A stretch of 64,000 bases of DNA, taken from contig NZ_LDJG01000011.1 in NCBI RefSeq assembly GCF_001431425.1, positions 1 to 64,000 of the forward strand, written 5' to 3'. Position 1 is the first letter of the stretch, and each line of letters opens with the position of its first letter. A model generated the notes under the pieces. The model was not told the DNA's origin and made no database searches. It saw only the letters and a list, made by a program, of their open reading frames with translations. Below, piece by piece: positions 48,919 to 58,638 of the stretch. Origin of the DNA: Stenotrophomonas nitritireducens. GTDB lineage: Bacteria > Pseudomonadota > Gammaproteobacteria > Xanthomonadales > Xanthomonadaceae. The position numbers and the translations under genes were made by a program.

Positions 48919-51831
48919 ATGGAGATCATGTCGCACAGCCAATCCGACGTGCATGCCGGTAACGGACGCGTGGACACCGATTCGCCCGCCAACCGCGTGG
49001 TGGTGACGCTGCATGGCCTGCTCCCGGGCGACAGCACCGTGGCACTGGCCTGGGACGATGCCGTACTCGGCCAGGGCGACTGCGTCAGCCAGGGAGCCGA
49101 GGCGCTGCGCGAGGTGGTGCGTGGGCTGCTGGCCGGAGCGCCGCTGCCCGATGGCCTGCGGCAGCCGTTGATGGAGAGCTGGACCGACGGCGACGGTGGC
49201 GCACGCATCGTGGTGCTGGCCGAGGCCGATCCCGCCTTCTCGGCAGCGCAGCGGCAGGCCTGGCTGGGCACGGCGCATGCGCTGGTCGCGGCGGTGCTGG
49301 TGTCGCTGCGGCAGGGCGTGCAGATCGAACAGCTCGAGCGCGCCAAGCGCCTGCAGCGCGCCCTGTTCGAGATCGCCGACCTGGCGGGCAGCGACCTGGA
49401 AATGCCGCAGATGCTGGCCCAGTTCCATCGCATCCTGTGCACGCTGATGTATGCGGACAACTGCTACATCGTCGAATGCGACGAGCACCAGGGCAGCCTG
49501 CGCTTCCTGTATTTCGCCGACACGCTGGACAACTTCGCGCCACCTCCGGAGCGGCGCTTCCACTTCGAGGAAATGCAGGGCAGCCTGACCTTCGCCGTGC
49601 TGCGCAGGGGCAAGACGATGCACGGCCCGTCGCGCGAACTGCTGCAGGTGCTGGACCAGCAGCATTCGTTGCACAGCGGGCCGGACAGTGCCGACTGGCT
49701 GGGCGTGCCGATGTGGCGCGACAGCACCGTGTGCGGCGCGATCGTGGTGCAGAGTTACGAGACCGGCGTGCAGTACGGGGACGAGGACCGCGCCGTCCTC
49801 AATTTCCTGGCCAAGCACATCCTGACCGCGATGGACCGGCGCCAGGCGCACGTGCAGCTGGAGCAGCACGTGCAGCGGCGCACGCTGGAACTGGAGCGGG
49901 CCAACGCCAGCCTGCAGGACGAGATCCAGGAGCGGCGCCGCGCCGAAGCGCTGCAGGCGGCCTTGTTCAATGTCTCCGAACTGGCGATGAGCTGCGGCAG
50001 CCAGGCCGAGTTCCATGCCGAAGTGCACCGGGTGATCGGTGGCCTGCTGGACGCCAGCAATTTCTACATCGCACTGGTGAACGAGCAGGGCGACGGGCTG
50101 GATTTCGTCTACTCGGTGGATGAATTCAACCGGGTGCGCGCCTCGCGCTCCTTCAGCGGCGGACTGACCGAGTACACCATCCGCAGCGGCCAGCCGCTGC
50201 TGGTCACACGCGCGGAGATCGACCGGCTGATCGCGCGCGGCGAGGTGCGCGAGTTCGGCGCCAAATCGCAGTGCTGGCTGGGCGTTCCCCTGTTCAGCGA
50301 CGACGAGGTGGTGGGCGTGATTGCGGTGCAGAGCTACAACCCGCAGGTCGCGTTCACCGCGCACGACCAGCGGCTGCTCGCGTTCGTGGCGCGCAACATC
50401 GGCAACAGCCTGGCGCGCCAGCGCGACCGCAACCGGCTGCTGCAGGCGCACGCCGAGCTGGAGCGGCGCGTGGCCGAGCGCACCCGCGAACTGGGCGAGG
50501 TCAACCAGAAGCTGCTGGCGCAGATCGGCGAGCGCATGCGCGTGGAGCAGCGCCTGACCCACCTGGCGATGCACGACGTGCTGACCGGCCTGCCCAATCG
50601 CCTGCAGTTGCTGGAGAAGCTGGAAGAAGCCATCGAGCATGCGCAGCTGGGTGTGGGCCCGATGTTCGCGCTGCTGTTCCTGGACCTGGACCGTTTCAAG
50701 TGGGTCAACGACAGCATCGGCCATGCCGCCGGCGACCGCATGCTGGTGGAAGTGGCGCAGCGCCTGGTCGGTATGCTGCGCAGCGACGACGTGGTGGCGC
50801 GCCTGGGTGGCGACGAATTCGCGCTGCTGGTGCGCTGCGACGGTGCCGAGGCGGCGATGGAGGTCGGACGGCGCCTGCTGCGTTCGCTGGAACACTCGAT
50901 GTGGGTGGACGGGCGCGAGCTGTTCCCGTCGGGCAGCATCGGCATCGCGTTGTGGAACCTGCGCTACACCTCCGGCGCCGAACTGCTGCGCGACGCCGAT
51001 GCCGCCATGTACCGGGCCAAGGGCATGGGCCAGGACCGCTGCGTGGTGTTCGACGAGGCGATGCGCGAGCAGTCGCTGCAGAGCCTGGAACTGGAGGCGG
51101 ACCTGCGCCGGGCCATCATCAACAACGACTTCCTGCCGTTCTACCAGCCGATCGTGTCGCTGGCCGACGGTGGCGTGGTCGGCCACGAGGCGCTGTTGCG
51201 CTGGCAACACGAGGGCAGGGGGCTGCTGCTGCCGGGCGAGTTCATTTCGCTGGGCGAGGAGAGCGGCCTGATCGAGCAGGTGGATTGGCTGATCTACGAA
51301 CAGGTGGTCCGCGATCTGGCGGGTACGGCTTCGGGCTATATCTCGGTGAACGTGTCGCCGCGCCACTTCCGCTCGTCGGAGTTCGCCGCGCGACTGCTTG
51401 GCCTGCTGGATGCGGCCGGCGCCGATCCGGGCCGGCTGCGGGTGGAAATCACGGAAATGGCGCTGCTGGAGGATGCCCCGCGTACGTTGCGCACCCTGCA
51501 CCAGCTGCGCGAGAGCGGCATCGTGGTGCAGCTGGACGATTTCGGTACCGGCTATTCGGCGCTGTCGTACCTGCACCGGTTCCCGATCAGCGCGCTGAAG
51601 ATCGACCGCAGCTTCGTGGCCGGCCTGCATGCCGACAACGGCAAGAGCACCCAGGCGCTGGTCGAAGGGGTGGTGTCGCTGGCGCGCACGCTGGGGATCG
51701 AGACCATAGGCGAGGGCGTGGAGGACGAACGCCAACTGCGTGCCCTGTTCGAGATGGGCTGCAATTTCGGCCAGGGCTATCTGCTCGGCTATCCGCTGCC
51801 GCGCGAGGTGACGCTGCACAAGAATGCGTGA
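48919..51831 (+). CDS. GAF-GAF-GGDEF-EAL cyclic-di-GMP enzyme
   Basis: 970 aa. N-terminal region of about 120 residues without a clear match; GAF 1 about 130-305; a coiled coil (RRTLELERANASLQDEIQERRRAEAL) about 310-345; GAF 2 about 350-510; a second coiled coil; GGDEF at 630-634 (RLGGDEFALL); EAL at 757-759 (GHEALLRW). Phosphodiesterase residues look intact (NVSPRHF, VEITEMALL, QLDDFGTGYSAL, ALKIDRSFV, TIGEGVE), so it may make and degrade cyclic-di-GMP, gated by small-molecule binding to the GAF domains. No transmembrane segment is seen. It is transcribed alone, away from the ECF sigma gene. Confidence 0.93.
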   Translation: MEIMSHSQSDVHAGNGRVDTDSPANRVVVTLHGLLPGDSTVALAWDDAVLGQGDCVSQGAEALREVVRGLLAGAPLPDGLRQPLMESWTDGDGGARIVVLAEADPAFSAAQRQAWLGTAHALVAAVLVSLRQGVQIEQLERAKRLQRALFEIADLAGSDLEMPQMLAQFHRILCTLMYADNCYIVECDEHQGSLRFLYFADTLDNFAPPPERRFHFEEMQGSLTFAVLRRGKTMHGPSRELLQVLDQQHSLHSGPDSADWLGVPMWRDSTVCGAIVVQSYETGVQYGDEDRAVLNFLAKHILTAMDRRQAHVQLEQHVQRRTLELERANASLQDEIQERRRAEALQAALFNVSELAMSCGSQAEFHAEVHRVIGGLLDASNFYIALVNEQGDGLDFVYSVDEFNRVRASRSFSGGLTEYTIRSGQPLLVTRAEIDRLIARGEVREFGAKSQCWLGVPLFSDDEVVGVIAVQSYNPQVAFTAHDQRLLAFVARNIGNSLARQRDRNRLLQAHAELERRVAERTRELGEVNQKLLAQIGERMRVEQRLTHLAMHDVLTGLPNRLQLLEKLEEAIEHAQLGVGPMFALLFLDLDRFKWVNDSIGHAAGDRMLVEVAQRLVGMLRSDDVVARLGGDEFALLVRCDGAEAAMEVGRRLLRSLEHSMWVDGRELFPSGSIGIALWNLRYTSGAELLRDADAAMYRAKGMGQDRCVVFDEAMREQSLQSLELEADLRRAIINNDFLPFYQPIVSLADGGVVGHEALLRWQHEGRGLLLPGEFISLGEESGLIEQVDWLIYEQVVRDLAGTASGYISVNVSPRHFRSSEFAARLLGLLDAAGADPGRLRVEITEMALLEDAPRTLRTLHQLRESGIVVQLDDFGTGYSALSYLHRFPISALKIDRSFVAGLHADNGKSTQALVEGVVSLARTLGIETIGEGVEDERQLRALFEMGCNFGQGYLLGYPLPREVTLHKNA

Positions 51832-51912
51832 GAAGCACGCTCCCGCGTGGAGCGATGCAGGAGCGAGGCAAGTCGCGGGCGGCCCGGCGCGCTGGATCAG
51901 GTGTTCGCAGTC

Positions 51913-52166
51913 CGAGTCGCCCGCGCCAAGGCAACGCGGCCCATAGCGTTTCGTCCAGCTGCGCCCTGTTGGCAACCGGGCGCCATGGAGCCTGCCGCGT
52001 CGCTACGCGCCGGTGACTTGCCGCAACGCGGCGCGCAGTTTCTCCTCGAACCGCGCGTCGCTGATAGCGGGGTGCCATGAAGCCTGCCGCGTCGCTACGC
52101 GTTGGTGACTTACCGCAACGCGGCGCGCAGCTTCTCGTCGAACCACTTGTCCGCCTGCGCCGGCGA
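51913..52166. repeat. 92-bp tandem repeats copying the end of the LOG gene
   Basis: GCAACGCGG recurs at 51931, 52023 and 52115, exactly 92 bp apart. The segment 51983-52050 matches 52075-52144 (the last codons of the LOG gene plus downstream) at about 90%; the leftmost copy is more degraded. A GC-rich sequence resembling half of the dispersed palindromic repeat lies at 51847-51878. No other gene is seen in 51832-52109. Confidence 0.7.
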
Positions 52167-52703
52167 ATACGCGCGCATCCACGCCAGCATCCGCTCCGCA
52201 TCGTCCCCGTACCACAGGTCCTGGCGCTGCTCCGGGTGCAGGAAGCGTTCTTCCACCATGTGGTCGATCATGCCGATCAGCTGCGCATAGAAGCTGTCGA
52301 TGTCGAGGAAGGCGCAGGGCTTCTTGCCGATGCCGAGCTGGCGCCAGGTCAGCATCTCGAAGATCTCCTCCGCGGTACCGAAGCCGCCGGGCAGGGCGAC
52401 GAAGGCATCGGACAGGTCGAACATGCGCGACTTGCGTTCGTGCATGGAGCCGACGACCTCCAGCGTGGTCACGCCCTGGTGCGCGACTTCCATGTCCACC
52501 AGGTGCTGCGGGATCACGCCGGTGACCTCGCCACCGGCGGCCAGCACACCATCGGCCACCGCGCCCATCAATCCGGTGCGGCCGCCGCCATAGACCAGGC
52601 GCAGGCCCTCGGCGGCGATGCGCCGGCCCAGTTCGGTGGCGCGCTCGATATAGACGGGTTTGGCGCCGGGATTGGAGCCGCAGTAGACGCAGATGGACTT
52701 CAT
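52110..52703 (-). CDS. LOG-family protein (TIGR00730)
   Basis: 197 aa starting MKSICVYCGSNPG, with AGGA 6 nt upstream. The active-site motif PGGFGTAEEIFE and the partner segment GSMHERK are intact. LOG proteins hydrolyse nucleoside 5'-monophosphates, releasing ribose 5-phosphate; plant homologues activate cytokinins, but in bacteria the role is usually nucleotide turnover. The C-terminus (QADKWFDEKLRAALR) is repeated in the downstream tandem repeats. Confidence 0.92.
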   Translation of the reverse strand: MKSICVYCGSNPGAKPVYIERATELGRRIAAEGLRLVYGGGRTGLMGAVADGVLAAGGEVTGVIPQHLVDMEVAHQGVTTLEVVGSMHERKSRMFDLSDAFVALPGGFGTAEEIFEMLTWRQLGIGKKPCAFLDIDSFYAQLIGMIDHMVEERFLHPEQRQDLWYGDDAERMLAWMRAYSPAQADKWFDEKLRAALR

Positions 52704-52773
52704 GTTCGTTCCTGATGGAGGGAAGGAGGTAGGCGGATCACGCCGATGAACAGGGACGCGATCAGGGGAGTGC

Positions 52774-52808
52774 AAAAGCAAGAAGGCTCCGCCGGGGCGG
52801 AGCCTTCT
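52774..52808 (-). terminator. Terminator of lpdA
   Basis: AGAAGGCTCCGCC pairs with GGCGGAGCCTTCT (52781-52793, 52796-52808) with a tight GG loop, then TGCTTTTGC on the minus strand. Confidence 0.75.
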
Positions 52809-52826
52809 CGTTCAGGCCGGTGTCGC

Positions 52827-54263
52827 TCAGTTGGCCTTGTGGATGGCGCGCTTGCTGACCGCCATCGCCGCGTCGTGGATGACTTCCGACAGCGACGGGT
52901 GGGCGTGGCAGATGCGGGCCAGGTCGTCGGCCGAGCCGCTGAACTCCATGGTCAGCACGCCTTCGTGCACCAGTTCGGAGACGTTGGCGCCGACCAGGTG
53001 CATGCCCAGCACGCGGTCGGTCTCGGCATGGGCCAGCACCTTCACGAAACCGGCCGGCTCCATCATCGCCACGGCGCGGCCGTTGGCGGCGAACGGGAAG
53101 CTGCCAGCCTTGTACGGGATGCCCTCGGCCTTGAGCTGGGCTTCGGTCTTGCCGACCCAGGCCAGTTCCGGTTCGGTGTAGATCACCCACGGGATGGTGT
53201 CGAAGTTGACGTGGCCCGGCAGGCCGGCGATCAGCTCGGCCACCGCGATGCCTTCCTCGAAGCCCTTGTGCGCCAGCATCGGGCCGCGCACGCAGTCGCC
53301 CACCGCCCACACGCCGTCGACGCCGGTGTGGCAATGGTCGTCGACCACGATCTGGCCACGCTCGTTGAGCTGCACGCCGGTGCCGTCGGCCAGCAGGCCC
53401 TTGCTGGCGGCGCGGCGGCCAACGGCCACCAGCAGCTTGTCGACGGTCAGGGTCTTCTCGCCTTCACCGTCGGTGTAGGTGACCACCACTTCCTTCTTCT
53501 TGCCCTTGCCGGTCACTTCGGTCTTGCTGACCTTGGCGCCGAGCTTGATGTCCAGGCCCTGCTTCTTGAACTCGCGCGCGGCGACCTTGGCCACTTCGGC
53601 GTCGGCGGCGGCCAGGAACTCCGGCATCGCCTCGAGGATGGTGACGTCGGCGCCCAGGCGCTTCCACACGCTGCCCAGTTCCAGGCCGATCACGCCGGCG
53701 CCGATCACTGCCAGGCGGCCCGGCACTTCGGCGAAGTCCAGCGCGCCGACGTTGTCGACGATGGTCTCGCCGTCGAACTTGGCGAACGGCAGTTCGATCG
53801 AATCCGAACCGGCGGCGATGATGACGTTGGTGCCCTTCAGCTCGACTTCGCTGCCGTCATGCTGCTTGACCTTGACGATGTTGCCGGCCTGCAGCTGGCC
53901 GAAGCCGTAGTAGGCGGCGACCTTGTTGGCCTTGAACAGCTGGGCGATGCCGCCGGTGAACTGCTTCACGATGGCGTCCTTGCGGCCGACCATCTTCTCG
54001 ACGTCCATCTTGGCGTCCTTGAAGCTGATGCCATGGTCGCCAAAGATGTGGCCCATGTTCCAGTACTGGCGCGAGGAATCCAGCAGCGCCTTGGACGGGA
54101 TGCAGCCCACGCGCAGGCAGGTGCCGCCCAGCGCCGGCTTGCCGTCCTTGCCCAGCGCCGCGTCGATGCAGGCGGTCTTCAGGCCCAGCTGGGCGGCGCG
54201 GATGGCGGCGTGGTAACCGGCCGGGCCGGCACCGATGACGACGACGTCGAATTGTTCAGCCAT
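52827..54263 (-). CDS. lpdA: Dihydrolipoyl dehydrogenase
   Basis: 478 aa starting MAEQFDVVVIGAGPAGYH, with AAGGA 7 nt upstream. Redox-active Cys49 and Cys54 lie in GGTCLRVGCIPSK; the NAD-binding motif is VIGAGVIGLELGSVW; the C-terminal catalytic His is in HAHPSLSE. It reoxidises lipoamide with NAD+ as E3 of the 2-oxoglutarate dehydrogenase complex (and possibly others). It is third in the sucA-sucB-lpdA operon, 130 bp after sucB; a stem of 7 bp (CCCCTCC/GGAGGGG near 54360) lies in that gap. Confidence 0.97.
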   Translation of the reverse strand: MAEQFDVVVIGAGPAGYHAAIRAAQLGLKTACIDAALGKDGKPALGGTCLRVGCIPSKALLDSSRQYWNMGHIFGDHGISFKDAKMDVEKMVGRKDAIVKQFTGGIAQLFKANKVAAYYGFGQLQAGNIVKVKQHDGSEVELKGTNVIIAAGSDSIELPFAKFDGETIVDNVGALDFAEVPGRLAVIGAGVIGLELGSVWKRLGADVTILEAMPEFLAAADAEVAKVAAREFKKQGLDIKLGAKVSKTEVTGKGKKKEVVVTYTDGEGEKTLTVDKLLVAVGRRAASKGLLADGTGVQLNERGQIVVDDHCHTGVDGVWAVGDCVRGPMLAHKGFEEGIAVAELIAGLPGHVNFDTIPWVIYTEPELAWVGKTEAQLKAEGIPYKAGSFPFAANGRAVAMMEPAGFVKVLAHAETDRVLGMHLVGANVSELVHEGVLTMEFSGSADDLARICHAHPSLSEVIHDAAMAVSKRAIHKAN

Positions 54264-54393
54264 TTGAGGTTCCTTGGTGCTTTCCTTCGGCTTCGGGGCG
54301 AAGCCGGTGGCGCGGGGCGCCGGGGAAGGGGCGGGCGCTGGGCCGGCCCCGGAGCGACGAACCCCTCCGGTGAAGGAGGGGTCCGGCGGGGTC

Positions 54394-55587
54394 TTACAGG
54401 CCGAACAACATGCGGCCCGGGTTTTCCAGCTGGTTCTTGATGTCGACCAGGAACTGCACCGCGTCCTTGCCATCGATGATGCGGTGGTCGTAGGACAGGG
54501 CGATGTACATCATCGGCGCGATCACGACCTGGCCGTTCTCGGCGATCGGGCGCTCCTTGATCGTGTGCATGCCGAGGATGGCGCTCTGCGGCGGGTTGAC
54601 GATCGGGGTGGACATCAGCGAGCCGAAGGTGCCGCCGTTGGTCACGGTGAAGGTGCCGCCCTGCAGGTCGTCCAGCGACAGCTTGCCGTCGCGCGCCTTC
54701 TTGGCGTAATCGGCGATGCCCTGCTCGATGTCGGCGAAGGACATGCGCTCGACGTTGCGCAGCACCGGCGTCACCAGGCCCTTGTCGGTGGACACGGCGA
54801 TGGAGATGTCCGAATAGCCGTGGTAGATGATGTCGTCGCCGTCGACCGAGGCGTTGACCAGCGGGAAGCGCTGCAGCGCGTTGGCCGCGGCCTTCACGAA
54901 GAAGCTCATGAAGCCCAGCTTGATGCCGTGCGCCTTCTGGAACTCGTCCTGCAGTTCCTTGCGCGCGGCCGAAACCTTGGCCAGGTTGACTTCGTTGAAC
55001 GAAGTCAGCATGGCGATGGATTCCTTGGACTGCATCAGGCGCTCGGCGATGCGCTTGCGCATGCGGGTCATCGGCACGCGTTCTTCCGGACGCGCGCCGC
55101 CGGCCTTGCCGACGCCGCCGTTGCGGGCGAAGTTGACGATGTCTTCCTTGGTCACCGCGCCATGGCGGCCGGTGCCGGCGACATCGGCCGGGTTCACGCC
55201 TTCGGTGATGGCCGAGAAGCGGGCGCCCGGGGGCAGACCGTCGGCGGCCGACTTGGCGGCCGGGGCCGGTGCGGCGGCAGCGGCGGCCGGAGCCGCTGCA
55301 GCGGCCTTCGGTGCTTCGGCGGCAGCCGGGGCCGGCGCGGCGGCGACGGCGCCTTCCTCGATGATCGCCACTACCTGGCTGCTGGTCACGGTGGCGCCTT
55401 CGGGGAACTTGATTTCCTTGATCACGCCATCGACCGGCGACGGCACTTCAAGCACGACCTTGTCGGTTTCCAGGTCAAGCAGGTTTTCGTCGCGCTTGAC
55501 CGCGTCGCCGACCTTCTTGTGCCAGGTGGCGATGGTGCCGTCGGCGACGGATTCGGGCAGTACCGGGGCTTTGACTTCGGTGGCCAT
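54394..55587 (-). CDS. sucB: Dihydrolipoyllysine-residue succinyltransferase (E2o)
   Basis: 397 aa. One lipoyl domain with the modified Lys43 in ETDKVVLEV; an Ala/Pro linker; a peripheral-subunit-binding domain ([30 protein letters not shown] type); and the catalytic domain with [15 protein letters not shown], where His and Asp act. It transfers the succinyl group to CoA. It starts 42 bp after the sucA stop. Confidence 0.97.
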   Translation of the reverse strand: MATEVKAPVLPESVADGTIATWHKKVGDAVKRDENLLDLETDKVVLEVPSPVDGVIKEIKFPEGATVTSSQVVAIIEEGAVAAAPAPAAAEAPKAAAAAPAAAAAAPAPAAKSAADGLPPGARFSAITEGVNPADVAGTGRHGAVTKEDIVNFARNGGVGKAGGARPEERVPMTRMRKRIAERLMQSKESIAMLTSFNEVNLAKVSAARKELQDEFQKAHGIKLGFMSFFVKAAANALQRFPLVNASVDGDDIIYHGYSDISIAVSTDKGLVTPVLRNVERMSFADIEQGIADYAKKARDGKLSLDDLQGGTFTVTNGGTFGSLMSTPIVNPPQSAILGMHTIKERPIAENGQVVIAPMMYIALSYDHRIIDGKDAVQFLVDIKNQLENPGRMLFGL

Positions 55588-55629
55588 GCAGGGGCTTCCT
55601 GGTTCGTATTCTTCGTGAAAGGGGGAGAG

Positions 55630-58461
55630 TTATTCAGCGAACTGGTCGTTGAAGGGATTGACCAGCGCATCGGCAAGCAGCTGCTGCAGTTCGCGCAGGT
55701 GATCGGCCATGTGGCCGACGGCCGGCGACGGCGAACGCGGGCGGCCAGCGTAGTGCAGGTTCTGGCCGTCGGCCAGGCAGGCCTGCAGGTGGTGGCGGAT
55801 CTGGTACCACGCGCCCTGGTTCATCGGCTCTTCCTGGCACCACACCACGTCGGCGGCCTTGCCGTACTTCTTCAGCTCGGCGGCCAGCAGCGGGCGCGGG
55901 AACGGATACAGCTGTTCCACGCGGATGATGGCCACGTCGTCCTGGCCGCGCTTGGTCTGGTCTTCGAGCAGGTCGTAGTAGACCTTGCCCGAGCACAGCA
56001 CGACGCGCTTGACCTTCTTCGCATCCGCGTTGGCGTCGCCGATCAGGTGCTGGAACTCGCCGTTGGCCAGTTCGTCCAGGGTCGAGACGGCCAGCTTGTG
56101 GCGCAGCAGCGACTTGGGCGACATCACGATCAACGGCTTGCGGGTGGTCATGCGCATCTGGCGACGCAGCATGTGGAAGGCCTGCGCCGGGGTGGACGGC
56201 ACGCAGACCAGCATGTTCTCCAGTGCGCACAGCTGCAGGAAGCGCTCCAGGCGCGCCGAGCTGTGTTCCGGGCCCTGGCCTTCGTAGCCGTGCGGCAGCA
56301 GCAGGGTCAGGCCGGAGATGCGGCCCCACTTGGCTTCGCCGGAGGCGATGAACTGGTCGATCACGACCTGCGCACCGTTGGCGAAGTCGCCGAACTGGCC
56401 TTCCCAGATGCACAGGGTGTTGGGATCGGTGGTGGAGAAGCCGTACTCGAACGCCATCACCGCTTCTTCGCTGAGCAGCGAGTCGATGATGGTGGCCTGT
56501 TCCGGCGACTCGACCAGCTGGCGCAGCGGCAGGTAGTAGTTGTCGGTCTTCTGGTCGTGCAGGATCGCGTGGCGGTGGGTGAAGGTGCCGCGGCCGACGT
56601 CCTGGCCGACCAGGCGCAGGCAGTTGCCTTCGTCCAGCAGGGTGGCGTAGGCGAGGTTCTCGGCGAAACCCCAGTCGCCGGCGATCTCGCCAGCGGCCAT
56701 CTTGCGCCGGTCGTCGTACACCTTGGCCACGCGCGAGTGCAGTTCCACGCCGTCCGGGATGGTGTTGATCATCGTGGCCAGCCGGGTCAGCTTGCCCATC
56801 TCGACCTTGGTGCTGACCGGGTCGGACAGCTTGCCGGACAGGTAGCGCGGCCAATCCACGTACATCTTGCTGGTGGTCGGGGTCTTCTCGACCACGGCCA
56901 GCTCGGTGGTGACTTCGCCCGAATCCAGCTTTTCGCGGTAGGCGTCGACCATTTCCTTGCCGGCGCCGGCGGCGATCACGCCCGCCGCTTCCAGCTGCTC
57001 GGCGTAGAGCTCGCGGGTGGTCTTGTGCTTGCGGATCACCTGGTACATCAGCGGCTGGGTGATCGCCGGCTCGTCGGCCTCGTTGTGGCCCCAGCGGCGG
57101 TAGCAGACCAGGTCGATCACGACGTCCTTGTGGAACTGCTGGCGGAAGTCGTAGGCCAGCTTGGCGGCGAACACCACCGCTTCCGGATCGTCGCCGTTCA
57201 CGTGCAGGACCGGGGCCGCGACCATCTTGGCGATGTCGGTGCAGTACAGGGTCGAGCGCGAGTCGTCGCGGTTGGAGGTGGTGAAGCCCACCTGGTTGTT
57301 GATGACGATGTGTACGGTGCCGCCCACGGTGAAACCGCGGGCCTGCGACATCTGGAACAGCTCCATCACCACGCCCTGGCCGGCGAAGGCGGCGTCGCCG
57401 TGGATCAGGATCGGCATCACCTGCTTGCGCGCGGTGTCGTTGCGGCGTTCCTGGCGCGAGCGCACCGAACCGGCGACCACCGGGTCGGCGATTTCCAGGT
57501 GCGACGGGTTGAAGGCCAGGGCCAGGTGCACCGGACCGCCATCGCTGGCGACGTCGGCCGAGAAGCCCATGTGGTACTTCACGTCACCGGCAACGGCGCG
57601 GTCGTCGTGCTCGAACTTGCCTTCGAACTCGTCGAACAGCTTGCGCGGGTTCTTGCCCAGGGTGTTGACCAGCACGTTCAGGCGGCCGCGGTGGGCCATG
57701 CCGATCACCACGTCCTTGACGCCATCCTTGCCAGCGTCGCGGATGATGGTGTCCATCATGGGGATCAGCGAATCGCCGCCTTCCAGCGAGAAGCGCTTCT
57801 GGCCAACGTACTTGGTGTGCAGGTAGCGTTCCAGGCCCTCGGCGGCGGTCAGGCGCTCGAGCGTGCGGCGCTGGGTGCCGGCATCGAGGTTGTAGTTGCC
57901 GCCGGCCTGTTCCAGGCGCTTGTACAGCCACTGGCGCTGCTCGACTTCGGCGATGTACATGAACTCGGCGCCGATGGAGCCGGTGTAGGTCGCCTTCAGG
58001 CGCGCCAGCAGGTCGCGCAGCTTCATGCGCGGCTGGCCGCCCACGCCACCGGTGCTGAACTCGTCGTTGAGGTCGGCATCGCTGAGGTTGTGGAACGGCA
58101 GGCTGAGGTCGGGCGGGTTGACCGGCGGGGTCAGGCCCAGCGGGTCGAGATTGGCGCCGAGATGGCCGCGCGAGCGGTAGGCGGTGATCAGGCGTCCGAC
58201 GTTGCGCTCGCGCTCGTCGCCGCCGCCGGCATTGGCCGCGGCGCTGGATGCGTTGCGGCCGGCCTCGGCGATGTGGGCGATGACGGCGGAATGCGGGACA
58301 TCACCTGCTTCGCGGCCCTTGAAGCCATCGAAATAGGACTTCCATTTGGGGTCCACACTGTCCGGGGAGACGAGGTACTGCTCGTACAGATCCTCGATGT
58401 AGGAGGCGTTGCCGCCGGCGAGTTGCGATGACTGCGCAAACTGCTTCAGGAGATTGTCCAC
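55630..58461 (-). CDS. sucA: 2-Oxoglutarate dehydrogenase E1 component
   Basis: 943 aa from GTG 58461 (DNLLKQFAQSSQLAGGNASYIEDLYEQYL is the normal SucA start). The ThDP-binding region includes GMAHRGRLNVL, the GDAAFAGQGVVMELFQMS block and NNQVGFTTSN; the C-terminal domain contains LLPHGYEGQGPEHSSARLERFLQ. It decarboxylates 2-oxoglutarate and loads the lipoyl arm of SucB. It is the first gene of the operon with sucB and lpdA. Confidence 0.97.
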   Translation of the reverse strand: MDNLLKQFAQSSQLAGGNASYIEDLYEQYLVSPDSVDPKWKSYFDGFKGREAGDVPHSAVIAHIAEAGRNASSAAANAGGGDERERNVGRLITAYRSRGHLGANLDPLGLTPPVNPPDLSLPFHNLSDADLNDEFSTGGVGGQPRMKLRDLLARLKATYTGSIGAEFMYIAEVEQRQWLYKRLEQAGGNYNLDAGTQRRTLERLTAAEGLERYLHTKYVGQKRFSLEGGDSLIPMMDTIIRDAGKDGVKDVVIGMAHRGRLNVLVNTLGKNPRKLFDEFEGKFEHDDRAVAGDVKYHMGFSADVASDGGPVHLALAFNPSHLEIADPVVAGSVRSRQERRNDTARKQVMPILIHGDAAFAGQGVVMELFQMSQARGFTVGGTVHIVINNQVGFTTSNRDDSRSTLYCTDIAKMVAAPVLHVNGDDPEAVVFAAKLAYDFRQQFHKDVVIDLVCYRRWGHNEADEPAITQPLMYQVIRKHKTTRELYAEQLEAAGVIAAGAGKEMVDAYREKLDSGEVTTELAVVEKTPTTSKMYVDWPRYLSGKLSDPVSTKVEMGKLTRLATMINTIPDGVELHSRVAKVYDDRRKMAAGEIAGDWGFAENLAYATLLDEGNCLRLVGQDVGRGTFTHRHAILHDQKTDNYYLPLRQLVESPEQATIIDSLLSEEAVMAFEYGFSTTDPNTLCIWEGQFGDFANGAQVVIDQFIASGEAKWGRISGLTLLLPHGYEGQGPEHSSARLERFLQLCALENMLVCVPSTPAQAFHMLRRQMRMTTRKPLIVMSPKSLLRHKLAVSTLDELANGEFQHLIGDANADAKKVKRVVLCSGKVYYDLLEDQTKRGQDDVAIIRVEQLYPFPRPLLAAELKKYGKAADVVWCQEEPMNQGAWYQIRHHLQACLADGQNLHYAGRPRSPSPAVGHMADHLRELQQLLADALVNPFNDQFAE

Positions 58462-58552
58462 GATGGAGAGTCGGATTCGCTTGTGGGGTATGGCTTCTGG
58501 AACCGGCGGGACCTTGCAGCAGGACGCCGCGCGGGCGTGATGAAACCCCTGA

Positions 58553-58558
58553 ATTATA
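58553..58558 (-). promoter_or_regulatory. Putative -10 box of the suc operon
   Basis: A perfect TATAAT on the minus strand, 92 bp before the sucA GTG. The -35 region at 17 bp is weak (GCCCCT), suggesting activator dependence. Confidence 0.5.
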
Positions 58559-58638
58559 CCCTCGCGGGGACAGGAAGGGGCACACACTCTGTCCACTGGG
58601 TTAACGTCGGGCCATGCCTTGTCCCGGCCCGACAGCGC

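Noticed and set aside
48868-51975. Open frame of about 1000 codons opposite the GAF-GGDEF-EAL gene
   Set aside because: Another GC-rich antisense shadow with no recognisable motif.
54274-58431. Open frame of about 1385 codons on the plus strand opposite sucB and sucA
   Set aside because: No domain or start signal is recognisable, and the reverse strand encodes the complete 2-oxoglutarate dehydrogenase subunits.
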